Below are positions 1-6,479 of a stretch of DNA of 10,136 bases, piece by piece (within the stretch, counting starts at the first letter, position 1; each line of letters opens with the position of its first letter). This DNA is from Mycogone perniciosa. Taxonomy: Eukaryota > Ascomycota > Sordariomycetes > Hypocreales > Hypocreaceae. The stretch is taken from positions 1 to 10,136 of the forward strand of contig JAOALB010000363.1 in assembly GCA_025331125.1 (NCBI GenBank). The letters are read 5' to 3'. Made by a program: the position numbers and the translations under genes. The notes beneath the pieces are model-generated. The model had not been told where the DNA came from. It did not search any database and saw only the letters and a program-made list of their open reading frames with translations.

Positions 1-100
1 GGGGGGGGTACTGTTATAGCACTGACTGTAACGCGATATTGATGCCCTGTTACGTAAACTCCGGTCACGTAACCAGGCCCTAACGCGTTCCTAGCTATAG
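1..100. other. possible transposon-end relic with GTTACGT / ACGTAAC dyad
   Basis: The first hundred bases have near-normal composition and several CpG words before the AT-rich block begins. GTTACGT at 49-55 is matched by ACGTAAC at 67-73 as an inverted pair, and GTAACGCG (28-35) and TAACGCG (81-87) are repeated nearby. Clusters of GTTACGTAAAC-like words resemble subterminal repeats of some fungal Tc1/mariner elements, but no complete element can be seen and the window edge cuts the context. The window opens with a run of eight G. Family assignment is only a guess. Confidence 0.25.
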
Positions 101-650
101 CTTTATGTAAAGCCTCAGGGCTTTTATACTCTCTATGGTATAACAACAATATTTGCCCTAACCTGCCTTCCTATGCCGTAATATATATTAAGCCTAGTAC
201 TATAGTTCCCTATATCTCTTAGACCAGCTAATATTAATATATATATTAGGTATTATATATAAGCCCTAAGCCTATATATATATATATATACTACTTCTTT
301 ACAGATTAATATATATAGTTAAATAGTTCTATATTTTATCCTTTTACCCTTTAACTTTAAATAAATAATTCTATAGCGCCCTATTATTAGCTACTATAAA
401 AGGCTACGCCTATTACACTAGCTAACCTAAGCTATATACAATGAGCAACCATAATACTATAAAAAAGGGAAACAATTATTTAAAAAATTAATATAAACTA
501 TAACTAAAAAAAATATTATAAGCTTTTTTAAGCCAAATATAATCTAAATTAAGTATTAAGTATCTAGTATATAAATATATATAAGCTATAAGAACTATAT
601 CCTTTATTCTGTATTTTTAGTACAATTTATTTATTATTTTTATTATATGC
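100..650. repeat. AT-rich, RIP-like degenerate repeat block
   Basis: A stretch dominated by TpA steps, with a (TA)9 run at 273-290 and recurring words such as AGCCTA and CCCTAA. There is no open frame of useful length on either strand. In Pezizomycotina such blocks are normally former transposons mutated by repeat-induced point mutation (CpA to TpA). The original element can no longer be recognised by eye. The few CCCTAA words are scattered and not in tandem, so this is not a telomere. Confidence 0.7.
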
Positions 651-659
651 CGTGCAATT

Positions 660-1214
660 TATGGACTACTATTGTTATGTATACGTGAGGTAGTTGCATG
701 CAGGTTTAGAGTGACTTTGGAAGACTTCGCTTTACATTAAGTTATCCTCGTATTTTAGTAATATTCATGTGTCACTGATCCTAACTGAAACCCCGTTCTT
801 CACTTCCTATTGGCTTTTACTCTCCATAGCAAGTACGCGCGCGCTAATGAATTATTTCGGGCCGACTGTATTATCCTTGGCGAGTCTGGTAACGCCCCCC
901 CCTTCAAGCAGGGATTTCCCTTAACTGACCTCCAAAACCGGGTGCATGTATCTCTGTGCCCTTCGTTCGTCTATATACTCGGGCGTGATTTTGATAGTCA
1001 TACTTCACGGAGTACAGATTAGAGTCTCAGAGGGCGTGATCTAAACTTAGCATTATGTACAAAACACTACCCCTGGATTCCATTGTGTTTTATGTTTAGG
1101 CTAGGATTGGCAAGATACTGCAAGTAGATTTTTCATTGCTGTTCAATGCACTACACCATTGCATATAACATTACGTGGAAAATTGGTGATGCTGACACTT
1201 CCGAATTTGGGGTG
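660..1214 (+). promoter_or_regulatory. upstream region of the MFS transporter gene
   Basis: Normal-composition DNA between the AT-rich block and the transporter start. Inverted CCAAT words (ATTGG) occur at 809-813 and 1106-1110, which could bind the fungal CCAAT complex. A CGG/CCG dyad (TCGGGCCGA, 857-865) resembles half-sites used by Zn2Cys6 regulators. A run of eight C is at 895-902. A 70-codon open frame at 810-1022 starts at TTG, matches nothing I recognise and is treated as chance. I see no clear TATA box. Confidence 0.35.
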
Positions 1215-3079
1215 ATGGCACAAAACACGAGCGAGCATGATGACTCCCAGGAGGCTGGTTGCGTCGAAGGCCAATCGCCGGGGAAATATCTCACAGGAAC
1301 TAAGCTCTATCTTCTCTCTTTGACATTTATAATTGAGAGCGTGTTGATAGCAATTGATGGCAGCATTCTAGGTATGACGGAAGAAAAAAGAAATGGAACA
1401 CCACACATCAACATCTGGAGATGCTACTAACCACACAAAACGACATCCAGTTGCGGCCATTCCCTTCATCACAAGCGAGTTCCATACCCTCGATAATATA
1501 ATATGGTACGGCAGCGTCTATCTCCTCACTCAGATGGCCTGCCAACCGATATTCGGACGTATCTACATCTTCTTTGAGGCGAAAGGCATGTATCTTATCT
1601 CTTTGCTTATCTTTGAGATAGGTTCGATTATTTGTGCCACAGCTCCTCGCTCGAACATTCTCGTGCTAGGTCGAGCAATCGCTGGTTGCGGCGCAGCTGG
1701 AATGCTGGCGGGTAATCTCACCATCCTAGGTCAAAAAGTACCTCTTCGACAAAGGCCGCAAGGCATGGCTATATTGACCTGCATCACAGCATTGGCCGGT
1801 ATGCTGGGGTCTACACTTGGAGGTCTTATTACTGACTCACTTCTAACTTGGAGGTTCTGTTTTTGGATCAATCTTCGTGGGTCGATTATCCCCAGACACG
1901 TACAGTTTTTTTAGGGTGCCATGTCTAATAATTCTTTTAGCTTTCGGAGTCATTATGGCAGGAGTCGTCATTTGTATCCTTGATAGACATCGTCGACCAG
2001 AACACAGACTCCCTTGGCTCGAGAAATTCGGTAAGATCGACCTCTTGGGGTCTTTCCTGTTGGCGTCAAGCCTTATATGCCTCTTCTTGGCTCTCGAAAT
2101 TGCGTCATCTCCCAATGTCTCTTGGTCCAATTCCCTGCTCTGGGTGTATTTTGTTGGTTTTGGAGCCACCACCCTAACATTTGTTTCGCTCCAGATCCAC
2201 AAGGCAGAGACGTGAGTTCATTACGTGTGGCTTTTACTTCTTCCCCTTTATTATATCGTCGACTAACCTCTATTACCTACAAGCGCCGTCCTTCCGCCTC
2301 GTCTTTTCAAGCAACGTACGGTTATAATATGCTGCATCTTCTCGTTCCTTTACGGTGTCGCGATCTGGACGCACAGCTACATGCTCCCAGTTTACTTTCA
2401 GGCTGTACAAGGCACATCGGCTACCATTTCAGGTGTCTACTGTCTGTCATTTTCCATTCCAAGCACATTATGTATTTTAGCTACGGGATTCACGGTCACC
2501 AAGTTCGGCATTTACGTTCCCTTTATGTGGGTAGGATCTCTTATCTACGTGTCTGGCAGCGTTCTCCTCTACAAGCTCAGCCCAGACAACGGGCCCATTC
2601 AATGGGTAGGATACCAAGTTGTAGGGGGCATTGGACTAGGACTCGCTATCCAAATTACTTTTGTGGCCGTACAGGTGGTCGTCACCTCTAAGGACATGCC
2701 AATGGTGTGCTCGATGGAGATCTTTTTCAGGCAGCTGGGCGGCGCCATCGGAATCAGCTTTGCCGAAGCGCTCTTAGCAGAACATGTCAAGAGCAACCTA
2801 CAGAAGGCTGCGATCTCGGGTTTAGATGCTGCATCCGTTACTTCTACCGGAATTGGCGAACTGGCCGCCCTGAGCAAGGCGCTGTCGCCTACCCAGAGGG
2901 CTATTTTCAAGGACGCCCTGAACGATGCAGTTTCACGCACCCTGCTCGCGCCTGTCGTGGCAACCTTACTAGCCTGGATAGCTAGCTGGGGCATGGAGTG
3001 GCACACCATCTCGGATCTTGAGGATTTGCCGGTGTCGGACCAGTGGGGTGAAGATATTGAGATGAGATTCAAGGATTAG
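1215..3079 (+). CDS. MFS transporter, DHA2-type 14-TM drug/metabolite:H+ antiporter (four exons)
   Basis: A plasma- or vacuolar-membrane pump expected to export drugs or secondary metabolites using the proton gradient. Exons are 1215-1371, 1451-1876, 1941-2211 and 2284-3079. Introns are 1372-1450 (GTATGA..CCAG, branch GCTACTAAC), 1877-1940 (GTGGGT..TTTTAG, branch TCTAAT) and 2212-2283 (GTGAGT..ACAAG, branch GACTAAC). Splicing gives 549 residues, normal for the family. TM1 is about residues 31-52 with the conserved Asp48. Landmarks follow in family order: IPFITSEFH, WYGS..YLL, FGRIYIFF, GRAIAGCGAAG, WRFCFWINLP, GKIDLLGS, LPPRLFKQR, YFQAVQGTSA and WGMEWH near the C-terminus. The third intron restores the LPPRLFKQR block and the second restores the INLPFG junction, which strongly supports the model. 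Motif C reads G-S-T-L-G-G where G-P is usual. An in-frame ATG at 1146 would add 23 residues; 1215 has the better context (G at -3 and +4). The substrate is unknown. Confidence 0.9.
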
Positions 3080-3159
3080 CTTTCAATATTACAGGATACC
3101 CCCTAAAAGTTTCGTAATCGGTTACTTCCCCCAGATTTCCTGGTGTCATAAGTCTTTTT

Positions 3160-3262
3160 ACCGCCCCTATAGCGTAGTGGCTACACTATATATAACTAAA
3201 GGTATTGCGTATATTATATATACTATAATAAACATAAAATGTGTAAAGGTTACAGTCTCACC
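3160..3262 (+). repeat. possible tRNA-derived (SINE-like) relic
   Basis: TAGCGTAGTGG at 3170-3180 fits the RNA polymerase III A-box consensus TRGYNNAGYGG at every position and is followed by a D-loop-like GCTACACT. GGTTACAGTCT at 3248-3258 matches the B-box (GGTTCGANTCC) at eight of eleven positions. The spacing is longer than in an intact tRNA and the DNA between is AT-rich, so this could be a mutated SINE head or a chance pair. No cloverleaf can be drawn, so it is not called as a tRNA gene. Confidence 0.25.
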
Positions 3263-3540
3263 GTATTGGCCAATATATAGCCTAAACAAAGCTAATGTCC
3301 AAAACTATTATATAGCCTTGAGAGTAGTCTGAAGGGTTGGTCGGCTGGTACCCCAGCGGTGTTAGAGGCGTTAGCAAGGGAGATGTCAGATAATATCGGT
3401 CTAGTTATCGGAATTAATAGGAATTATTAGAATTATGAGGAATTTATAGAAATGAAAGGTATAAATAATATTATTATATAGATATAAGCTAAATCTTTTT
3501 ATATATTACGTTTTGTTTCTAAAATAAACAAGGCAGAAAG
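3181..3540. repeat. AT-rich decayed repeat after the transporter gene
   Basis: TpA-rich, low-complexity DNA. It contains an island of more normal composition at about 3325-3410 and degenerate tandem GGAATTA-like words at 3408-3452. A TGTTAGAGG word at 3360 resembles the start of a Copia-type LTR, but no partner LTR, primer-binding site or target duplication is visible, so I do not call an LTR. An AATAAA-like word (TAATAAAC, about 3227) could help end the upstream transcript. Confidence 0.45.
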
Positions 3541-3575
3541 GGAATGAAACGAAAACTGATATGCAAAGTGCAGAT

Positions 3576-3610
3576 AAAGAGGAAGGAAGGGAAGGAAGGG
3601 AGGAAAAGGA
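3576..3610 (+). repeat. 35-nt polypurine tract
   Basis: An uninterrupted run of A and G built on GGAA/GGGAA units. Such tracts can form triplex or slipped structures and are frequent in fungal intergenic DNA. No gene is attached to it, and it is too long and isolated to read as a retrotransposon polypurine primer with confidence. Confidence 0.7.
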
Positions 3611-3723
3611 CGATACACTATTTATGTGTATCAAAAACGCAGGTTATAGTTAAATTTAGAGGATATTATGGTCTTTAACATTCTATTTTATTATGCTATA
3701 TTTAGACTGACTACGCAATCGCG

Positions 3724-3921
3724 TTACGTGACAGGATAAAGCCAAACAGCTAGAGCAGGGAAAGTACATAGGCATTATTGAGACAAAATTAGCTTTCAGC
3801 TTACCAATATCAGGAGATTGTTCGATATTTAGTACTTCAATTCCAGAAGGATTGGTGTTAATAACCAGGATCACATAAGTGCCTGTTGTCCTAGGAATCA
3901 AGGACCGTATCTCCTCTGGAC
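3724..3921 (-). pseudogene. possible spliced coding relic, family not recognised
   Basis: On the minus strand an open frame runs from an acceptor-like TTTATAG end at 3922 down to 3805. It is followed by a canonical-looking intron at 3804-3750 (GTAAGC..CTCTAG with an internal GCTAAT) and a short exon ending at TAA 3726-3724. The predicted peptide is about 48 residues and includes TGTYVILVINTNPSGIEVL and NIEQSPDI. Composition and splice signals look gene-like, but I recognise no family. The upstream part is not convincing, so this is at best the 3' end of a lost gene. Confidence 0.25.
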
Positions 3922-4097
3922 CTATAAACCCTTATTACCAAAGTACTCATGTGTCTCAATGTATCACTTTATCAGAGACCTGTATGACGGTTAGTTTGTC
4001 GAGGGGGAATTGGCACTCTGAACACACACACCACAACAACCAGTATAGAGGGCGGGAACCGTGCTCTTGACAGAACCACGAAGCCGCAATCGAGCAA

Positions 4098-4103
4098 TAT
4101 AAG
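4098..4103 (+). promoter_or_regulatory. TATA-like element before a truncated gene start
   Basis: TATAAG lies 35 bp upstream of an ATG that opens a short spliced reading frame. The spacing suits a core promoter with a very short leader. Support is positional only. Confidence 0.3.
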
Positions 4104-4132
4104 GACTAGAAGATACTGCGAATCATTTGATC

Positions 4133-4288
4133 ATGATGTCTGCAGTCGAAAACAACCAACGGTTACCTTCATACGCCTTAGCAGCTGTGAAATCACAGGT
4201 AAGGTTGTGTATTGGAGGAAGCAGGTTAGTTGTTTATTAAACTAGGTCTATCTGTTTATCTTTATAGTCTTACGCCTTCCTAATCTAG
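4133..4288 (+). pseudogene. truncated gene start with one intron, family unknown
   Basis: Two adjacent ATGs (4133, 4136) open a 22-codon exon that ends at CAG 4196-4198. A clean donor GTAAGG follows at 4199 and an acceptor TTTATAG at 4267, giving a 69-nt intron. The second exon stays in frame for only six codons before TAG at 4286-4288. The predicted product is 28 residues and begins MMSAVENNQRLPSYALAAVK. The TATA box, donor and acceptor suggest a real gene start whose remainder was removed or displaced. The reading frame ends two bases before a perfect hairpin at 4290, a plausible insertion or rearrangement boundary. Chance is not excluded. Confidence 0.3.
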
Positions 4289-4289
4289 T

Positions 4290-4331
4290 AGTTGCTTAAA
4301 TAAGCAACTGACTTTTCTCGGGTAAGTCAGT
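4290..4331. repeat. two overlapping perfect hairpins
   Basis: AGTTGCTTA (4290-4298) is perfectly inverted as TAAGCAACT (4301-4309) around an AA centre. Overlapping it, ACTGACTT (4307-4314) is inverted as AAGTCAGT (4324-4331) around a nine-base loop. On the minus strand the first hairpin is followed one base later by CTAG (4285-4288), which recalls a Helitron 3' end (hairpin then CTRR). The next base is A rather than the usual T, so that reading is weak. Confidence 0.6.
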
Positions 4332-4386
4332 AAGAAAGAGTGCAAGTGCGTTAAGCATGTCAGTTACCCCCGACAAACTAGTCACT

Positions 4387-4578
4387 CTATATTATCATCG
4401 CCCAAAGCCCAAACGTACCAATAACATCGGCGGCATTGCCTACACTTACACCGACAGCTCCCTCAACATATCCCATAGTCTCAGCTATAGTTATTTGACC
4501 TTCACTTGCGTTATGTTGCGAAACTCCTTTACTCTGCAAACTCTCATTGCCAACTGATTTGCCAACAGCCGCTTTAGT
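4387..4578 (-). pseudogene. CsbD-like domain fragment, truncated
   Basis: The minus strand has a 63-codon open frame with the composition and pattern of fungal CsbD-like small proteins (some described as cruciform or mismatch DNA-binding, Hmp1-like). AVGKSVGNESLQSKG is the typical helix-turn signature, followed by a Gln/His/Glu-rich stretch, GYVEGAVGVSVGN and a closing DVIGTFG. No start codon fits the family. The 5' side runs straight into the inverted-repeat element at 4581, and after DVIGTFG the usual GDK tail is replaced by a few codons and a stop at 4389-4387. I read it as a fragment cut off at its 5' side by the neighbouring element. The family call rests on pattern memory, not a search. 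Confidence 0.55.
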
Positions 4579-4582
4579 AGTA

Positions 4583-4660
4583 CCGTCATGATAATTGCTA
4601 CAAATGCGATTATTAGCATTCTTTTGCCTGTTGGCGTGACAGCATAACGGTTCGTCACAC
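4583..4660 (+). repeat. left terminal inverted repeat
   Basis: It begins CCGTCATGATAATTGCTACA and ends CGGTTCGTCACAC. It matches the reverse complement of 4996-5075 except for four transitions and a missing CT pair near 4617-4618. Similarity stops sharply at both ends, which defines the repeat. It does not resemble the mimp or Fot1 termini known to me. Confidence 0.85.
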
Positions 4661-4740
4661 TTAAACTGCTAGCTCTTACTACCCTATTGCCTAGATATAG
4701 ATTTATATAGACTTATATAACTAGCTTACTTAATAGACGC

Positions 4741-4772
4741 AAATAATAAAACAAACAAACAAACAAAACAAT
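4741..4772. repeat. short AAAC/CAAA tandem tract
   Basis: Several CAAA units in a row inside the element, at the point where the ketoreductase similarity ends. On the strand that codes for the ketoreductase it reads as TTTG repeats, so it is not a poly(A) tail of a retrocopied transcript. Confidence 0.6.
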
Positions 4773-4993
4773 TTCCACATCGGTGATACTGCTGATACGC
4801 CGGCTATCAACTGGATTTCACATCCCTGCGACGACAGCTCCTCCAGAAAGCCTTAAGATTCTGGGTCTGCTACAACAGATCGCGACAGGCATTTCAGGTG
4901 GCGCGCGCCTTGTTCGACCAACCAAGTTGTGACAGCTCTGCCGATGCCGCCGAGACCGCCAACGACAAGGTAGCCGCGATCAGTACGCAGGCG
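4769..4993 (-). pseudogene. fragment of a reducing polyketide synthase ketoreductase (KR) domain
   Basis: The minus strand encodes the N-terminal Rossmann part of a fungal type I PKS KR domain, the NADPH-dependent unit that reduces beta-keto groups during chain assembly. RLRTDRGYLVVGG leads into the GGLGGIG dinucleotide-binding loop (4960-4940). GRAVTTWLVEQGARHLKCLS follows, then LEELSSQGCEIQ, in the order found in reducing PKSs. An in-frame TAA at 4855-4853 interrupts it. After IAG the frame drifts, with TDVE visible in a shifted frame, and similarity stops at about 4769. The catalytic Ser, Tyr and Lys of a KR lie further downstream and are absent. The fragment is about 75 codons of a protein normally over 2,000. 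It lies entirely between the inverted repeats and starts within a few bases of the inner end of the right arm. Confidence 0.85.
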
Positions 4994-4995
4994 TG

Positions 4996-5075
4996 GTGTG
5001 ACGAACCGTCATACTGTCATGCCAACAGGCAAAAGAATAGGCTAATAATCGTATTTGTAGCAATTATCATGACGG
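4996..5075 (-). repeat. right terminal inverted repeat
   Basis: Inverted copy of 4583-4660, ending ATCATGACGG next to TA. On the minus strand the KR-like reading may extend a few codons into its inner end (FVTP before RLRTD). This would mean either that the capture included that base pair stretch or that the resemblance is fortuitous. Confidence 0.85.
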
Positions 5076-5077
5076 TA

Positions 5078-5260
5078 CCAACTGTATATAAGCAAAACGT
5101 CCTTGGAACCTGACAGGTGCGTAGTCATGATTCTGTAGAACAGGCGGTTCTGGTAAATGCAATTTGTTAACGACTGTGTAAGTAACTACATTAACGATCG
5201 TGACTTATCCAGACTTGTATACAAAGGAGATACATAATGAATATGCTTGGGTCGCTTGGA
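5078..5260. other. intergenic, no gene recognised
   Basis: Non-repetitive DNA of normal composition. It contains small dyads (AGAAC/GTTCT around 5137-5151; CTTGTATACAAAG around 5213-5225) and two similar words, GTTAACGACTG and ATTAACGATCG. If the inverted-repeat element landed inside the CsbD-like gene, its missing 5' end should lie here on the minus strand, but I cannot recognise it. Confidence 0.4.
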
Positions 5261-5324
5261 TCATAGCGATCCTAGTGATCCTGGATCACGGTTCCGTACA
5301 GTGATCCTTTTTACGGGATCGTGC
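5257..5324. repeat. GATC-rich palindromic cluster
   Basis: Six GATC sites fall within about 70 bp. GTGATCC-T-GGATCAC at 5275-5289 is a perfect palindrome with a one-base centre, and AGTGATCCT occurs at both 5274-5282 and 5300-5308. The function is unknown; it could be a fold-back left by a repeat or a binding-site cluster. Confidence 0.6.
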
Positions 5325-5494
5325 TTGTAGCCACGATGCGTCGGTAATTGGCCGAAGGCTGCGATTTTCTGCCGTAGTCCCGTGACCAAGTTTTCGAGAT
5401 GGTCAGGCCGTGATATCGCGGCCCCCTTGTACCAGTCAATTTTCAATTTTGTTGGCGGATGAGTTGAGATGGCTGACATCGGGACGCCCTCCAC
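5261..5494 (-). pseudogene. possible coding relic, family not recognised
   Basis: A 77-codon open frame on the minus strand, 18 bases beyond the stop of the ankyrin block and in the same direction. Its centre (KIDWYKGAAISRP, then LENLVTGLRQKIAAFGQLP) has the look of a folded helical protein, but I do not recognise a family. The end runs into the GATC palindromes, where the reading is surely not native. It may be the 3' trailer of the kinase-ankyrin gene or a fragment of another gene. Confidence 0.25.
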
Positions 5495-5512
5495 GCTTGG
5501 CTCCGCTTCGCT

Positions 5513-6479
5513 TCAGATCTCAGCGTCGGCTTCCACACGAGAATGCTCTCTCGTTGTTGCCGATGCTGCCGCCCTTAGGCCTGCCGTGATCTTCAGGTAT
5601 ACCGGCCTAGTTATCATTGGGCAGTCGTGAAACTGCCAGACTGGTTGGGCGAGATTGATGTCTGCACCCGAGTCAAGCAATAGCTGGACCATGTCATCAT
5701 GTCCCAATTCCATAGCCAACTGTATCGGTCTTCCGCAGACCGTGTGTGATTTTGCCCAAGCGCCTGCCACCCAACCCGGCAACAACGTCATATCACGATA
5801 GCCGACGTTGACGTCTGCACCATGCGAGAGTAGCAACTGCGCCAGGTCCACGTCACCTGAGTTGACGGCTCTGACGAGGGGAGGCATGTACTCCCCCGGC
5901 TCGGATGAACCACAAAATGCGTTGGGAGACAATTCTTGTCCGCACGAACCGGGAGGGGGTGGTCGATCTGAGTCTTCAAAGTCACACTTTACGCCGTTGG
6001 CGAGCAAGATGCCGATAATCGACATGTCCCGTTGGCTCACGGCGTGGCCCAAAGTTCTGGTACAAGGCACTCGGTCTGTCTTTTGAACCAAAAGTGCGAC
6101 GAGCTCCGCGTTTCCTTTCTTCACTGCTGTCCATAATGGGTAGGATAACAAATGATTGGCATCAGCGCCGTTCTCGAGAAACAGCTTCACCCTATCAACG
6201 TCTTCAAGCTCCGTAACGTATGCTAGTGGTGTTTGACGGGCGAAGTCAAGTTGAAAATTCAAACTTGGGCTGTACTTCTCGAGTAGTGCAAGGATAAGGT
6301 GTATGTATTTGCTCTTAAGCACGGCCTCAAGTGCCACCTGTCGTTGCGCTTCACTAGGCAGGTCGTGAACAGAGGCATCGGAATCGTCGCGAATGCCGGC
6401 ATCATTCTGAGATGCCGCATGAATAGCGAGAATGTTGTGTTTTCGGCTGCCCCCGAGATTTTGGGCCTGCAGCATTGAT
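5513..6479 (-). CDS. ankyrin-repeat C-terminal block of the fusion gene
   Basis: An open frame in a third phase. The longest version begins at ATG 6532, but protein-like sequence starts only after about 6430, so the ATG is probably not a native start. After a helical lead (ALEAVLKSKYIHLILALLEKY) come about five to six ankyrin-type units: TPLAYVTELEDVDRVKLFLENGAD, LWTAVKKGNAELVALLVQK, LGHAVSQRDMSIIGILLANGV, PPLVRAVNSGDVDLAQLLLSHGAD and IQLAMELGHDDMVQLLLDSGAD. These form a protein-binding scaffold. The frame is free of stops over more than 300 codons and its repeats look well kept, unlike the joints upstream. It ends TAGLRAAASATTREHSR plus a short tail. It might still be expressed alone from an internal start, but no promoter is evident. 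Confidence 0.8.

Larger units (their letters stand above)
4581..5077. mobile_element. MITE-like element with ~80-bp terminal inverted repeats enclosing a PKS fragment
   Basis: The two ends are inverted copies of each other: 4580-4660 pairs with 5078-4996 with only four base differences and one 2-nt gap. A TA dinucleotide sits at each outer edge (4581-4582, 5076-5077), as expected for the target duplication of Tc1/mariner-type elements. The body is therefore 4583-5075, about 493 bp, with terminal sequence CCGTCATGATAATTGC. No transposase is encoded. The interior is partly AT-rich (4661-4772) and partly a ketoreductase relic (4769-4993), so this looks like a non-autonomous element that captured host DNA. 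Because the TA lies in a GTAC palindrome, the exact ends are uncertain by 1-2 bases. Confidence 0.75.

Noticed and set aside
76..270. CCCTAA words suggesting telomeric repeats
   Set aside because: Only three isolated copies, not in tandem and mixed with other words.
810..1022. 70-codon open frame upstream of the transporter
   Set aside because: Starts at TTG, no recognisable family, no splice or promoter context; most likely promoter DNA.
1881..1914. 34-nt intron explaining the WINL frame change
   Set aside because: Too short for fungal splicing, and the 64-nt intron 1877-1940 restores the family sequence exactly.
1843..2202. 119-codon open frame on the minus strand
   Set aside because: Lies opposite well-supported transporter exons and shows only shadow composition.
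2077..2691. 204-codon open frame on the plus strand
   Set aside because: Runs across an intron and exon in a frame other than the conserved MFS frame; basic, Arg/His-rich shadow.
2599..3072. 157-codon open frame on the minus strand
   Set aside because: Antisense shadow of transporter exon 4.
3360..3530. Solo Copia-type LTR beginning TGTTAGAGG and ending TAAACA
   Set aside because: No target-site duplication, no second LTR and no primer-binding site.
4290..4331. Hairpins as a transcription terminator
   Set aside because: The window is eukaryotic; hairpin terminators do not apply and no U-tract follows.
4741..4772. Poly(A)-like tail marking the KR fragment as a retrocopy
   Set aside because: On the coding strand it is T/G-rich, the wrong strand for a poly(A) tail.
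4898..5113. 71-codon open frame on the plus strand inside the element
   Set aside because: It is the antisense of the KR relic and the right inverted repeat.
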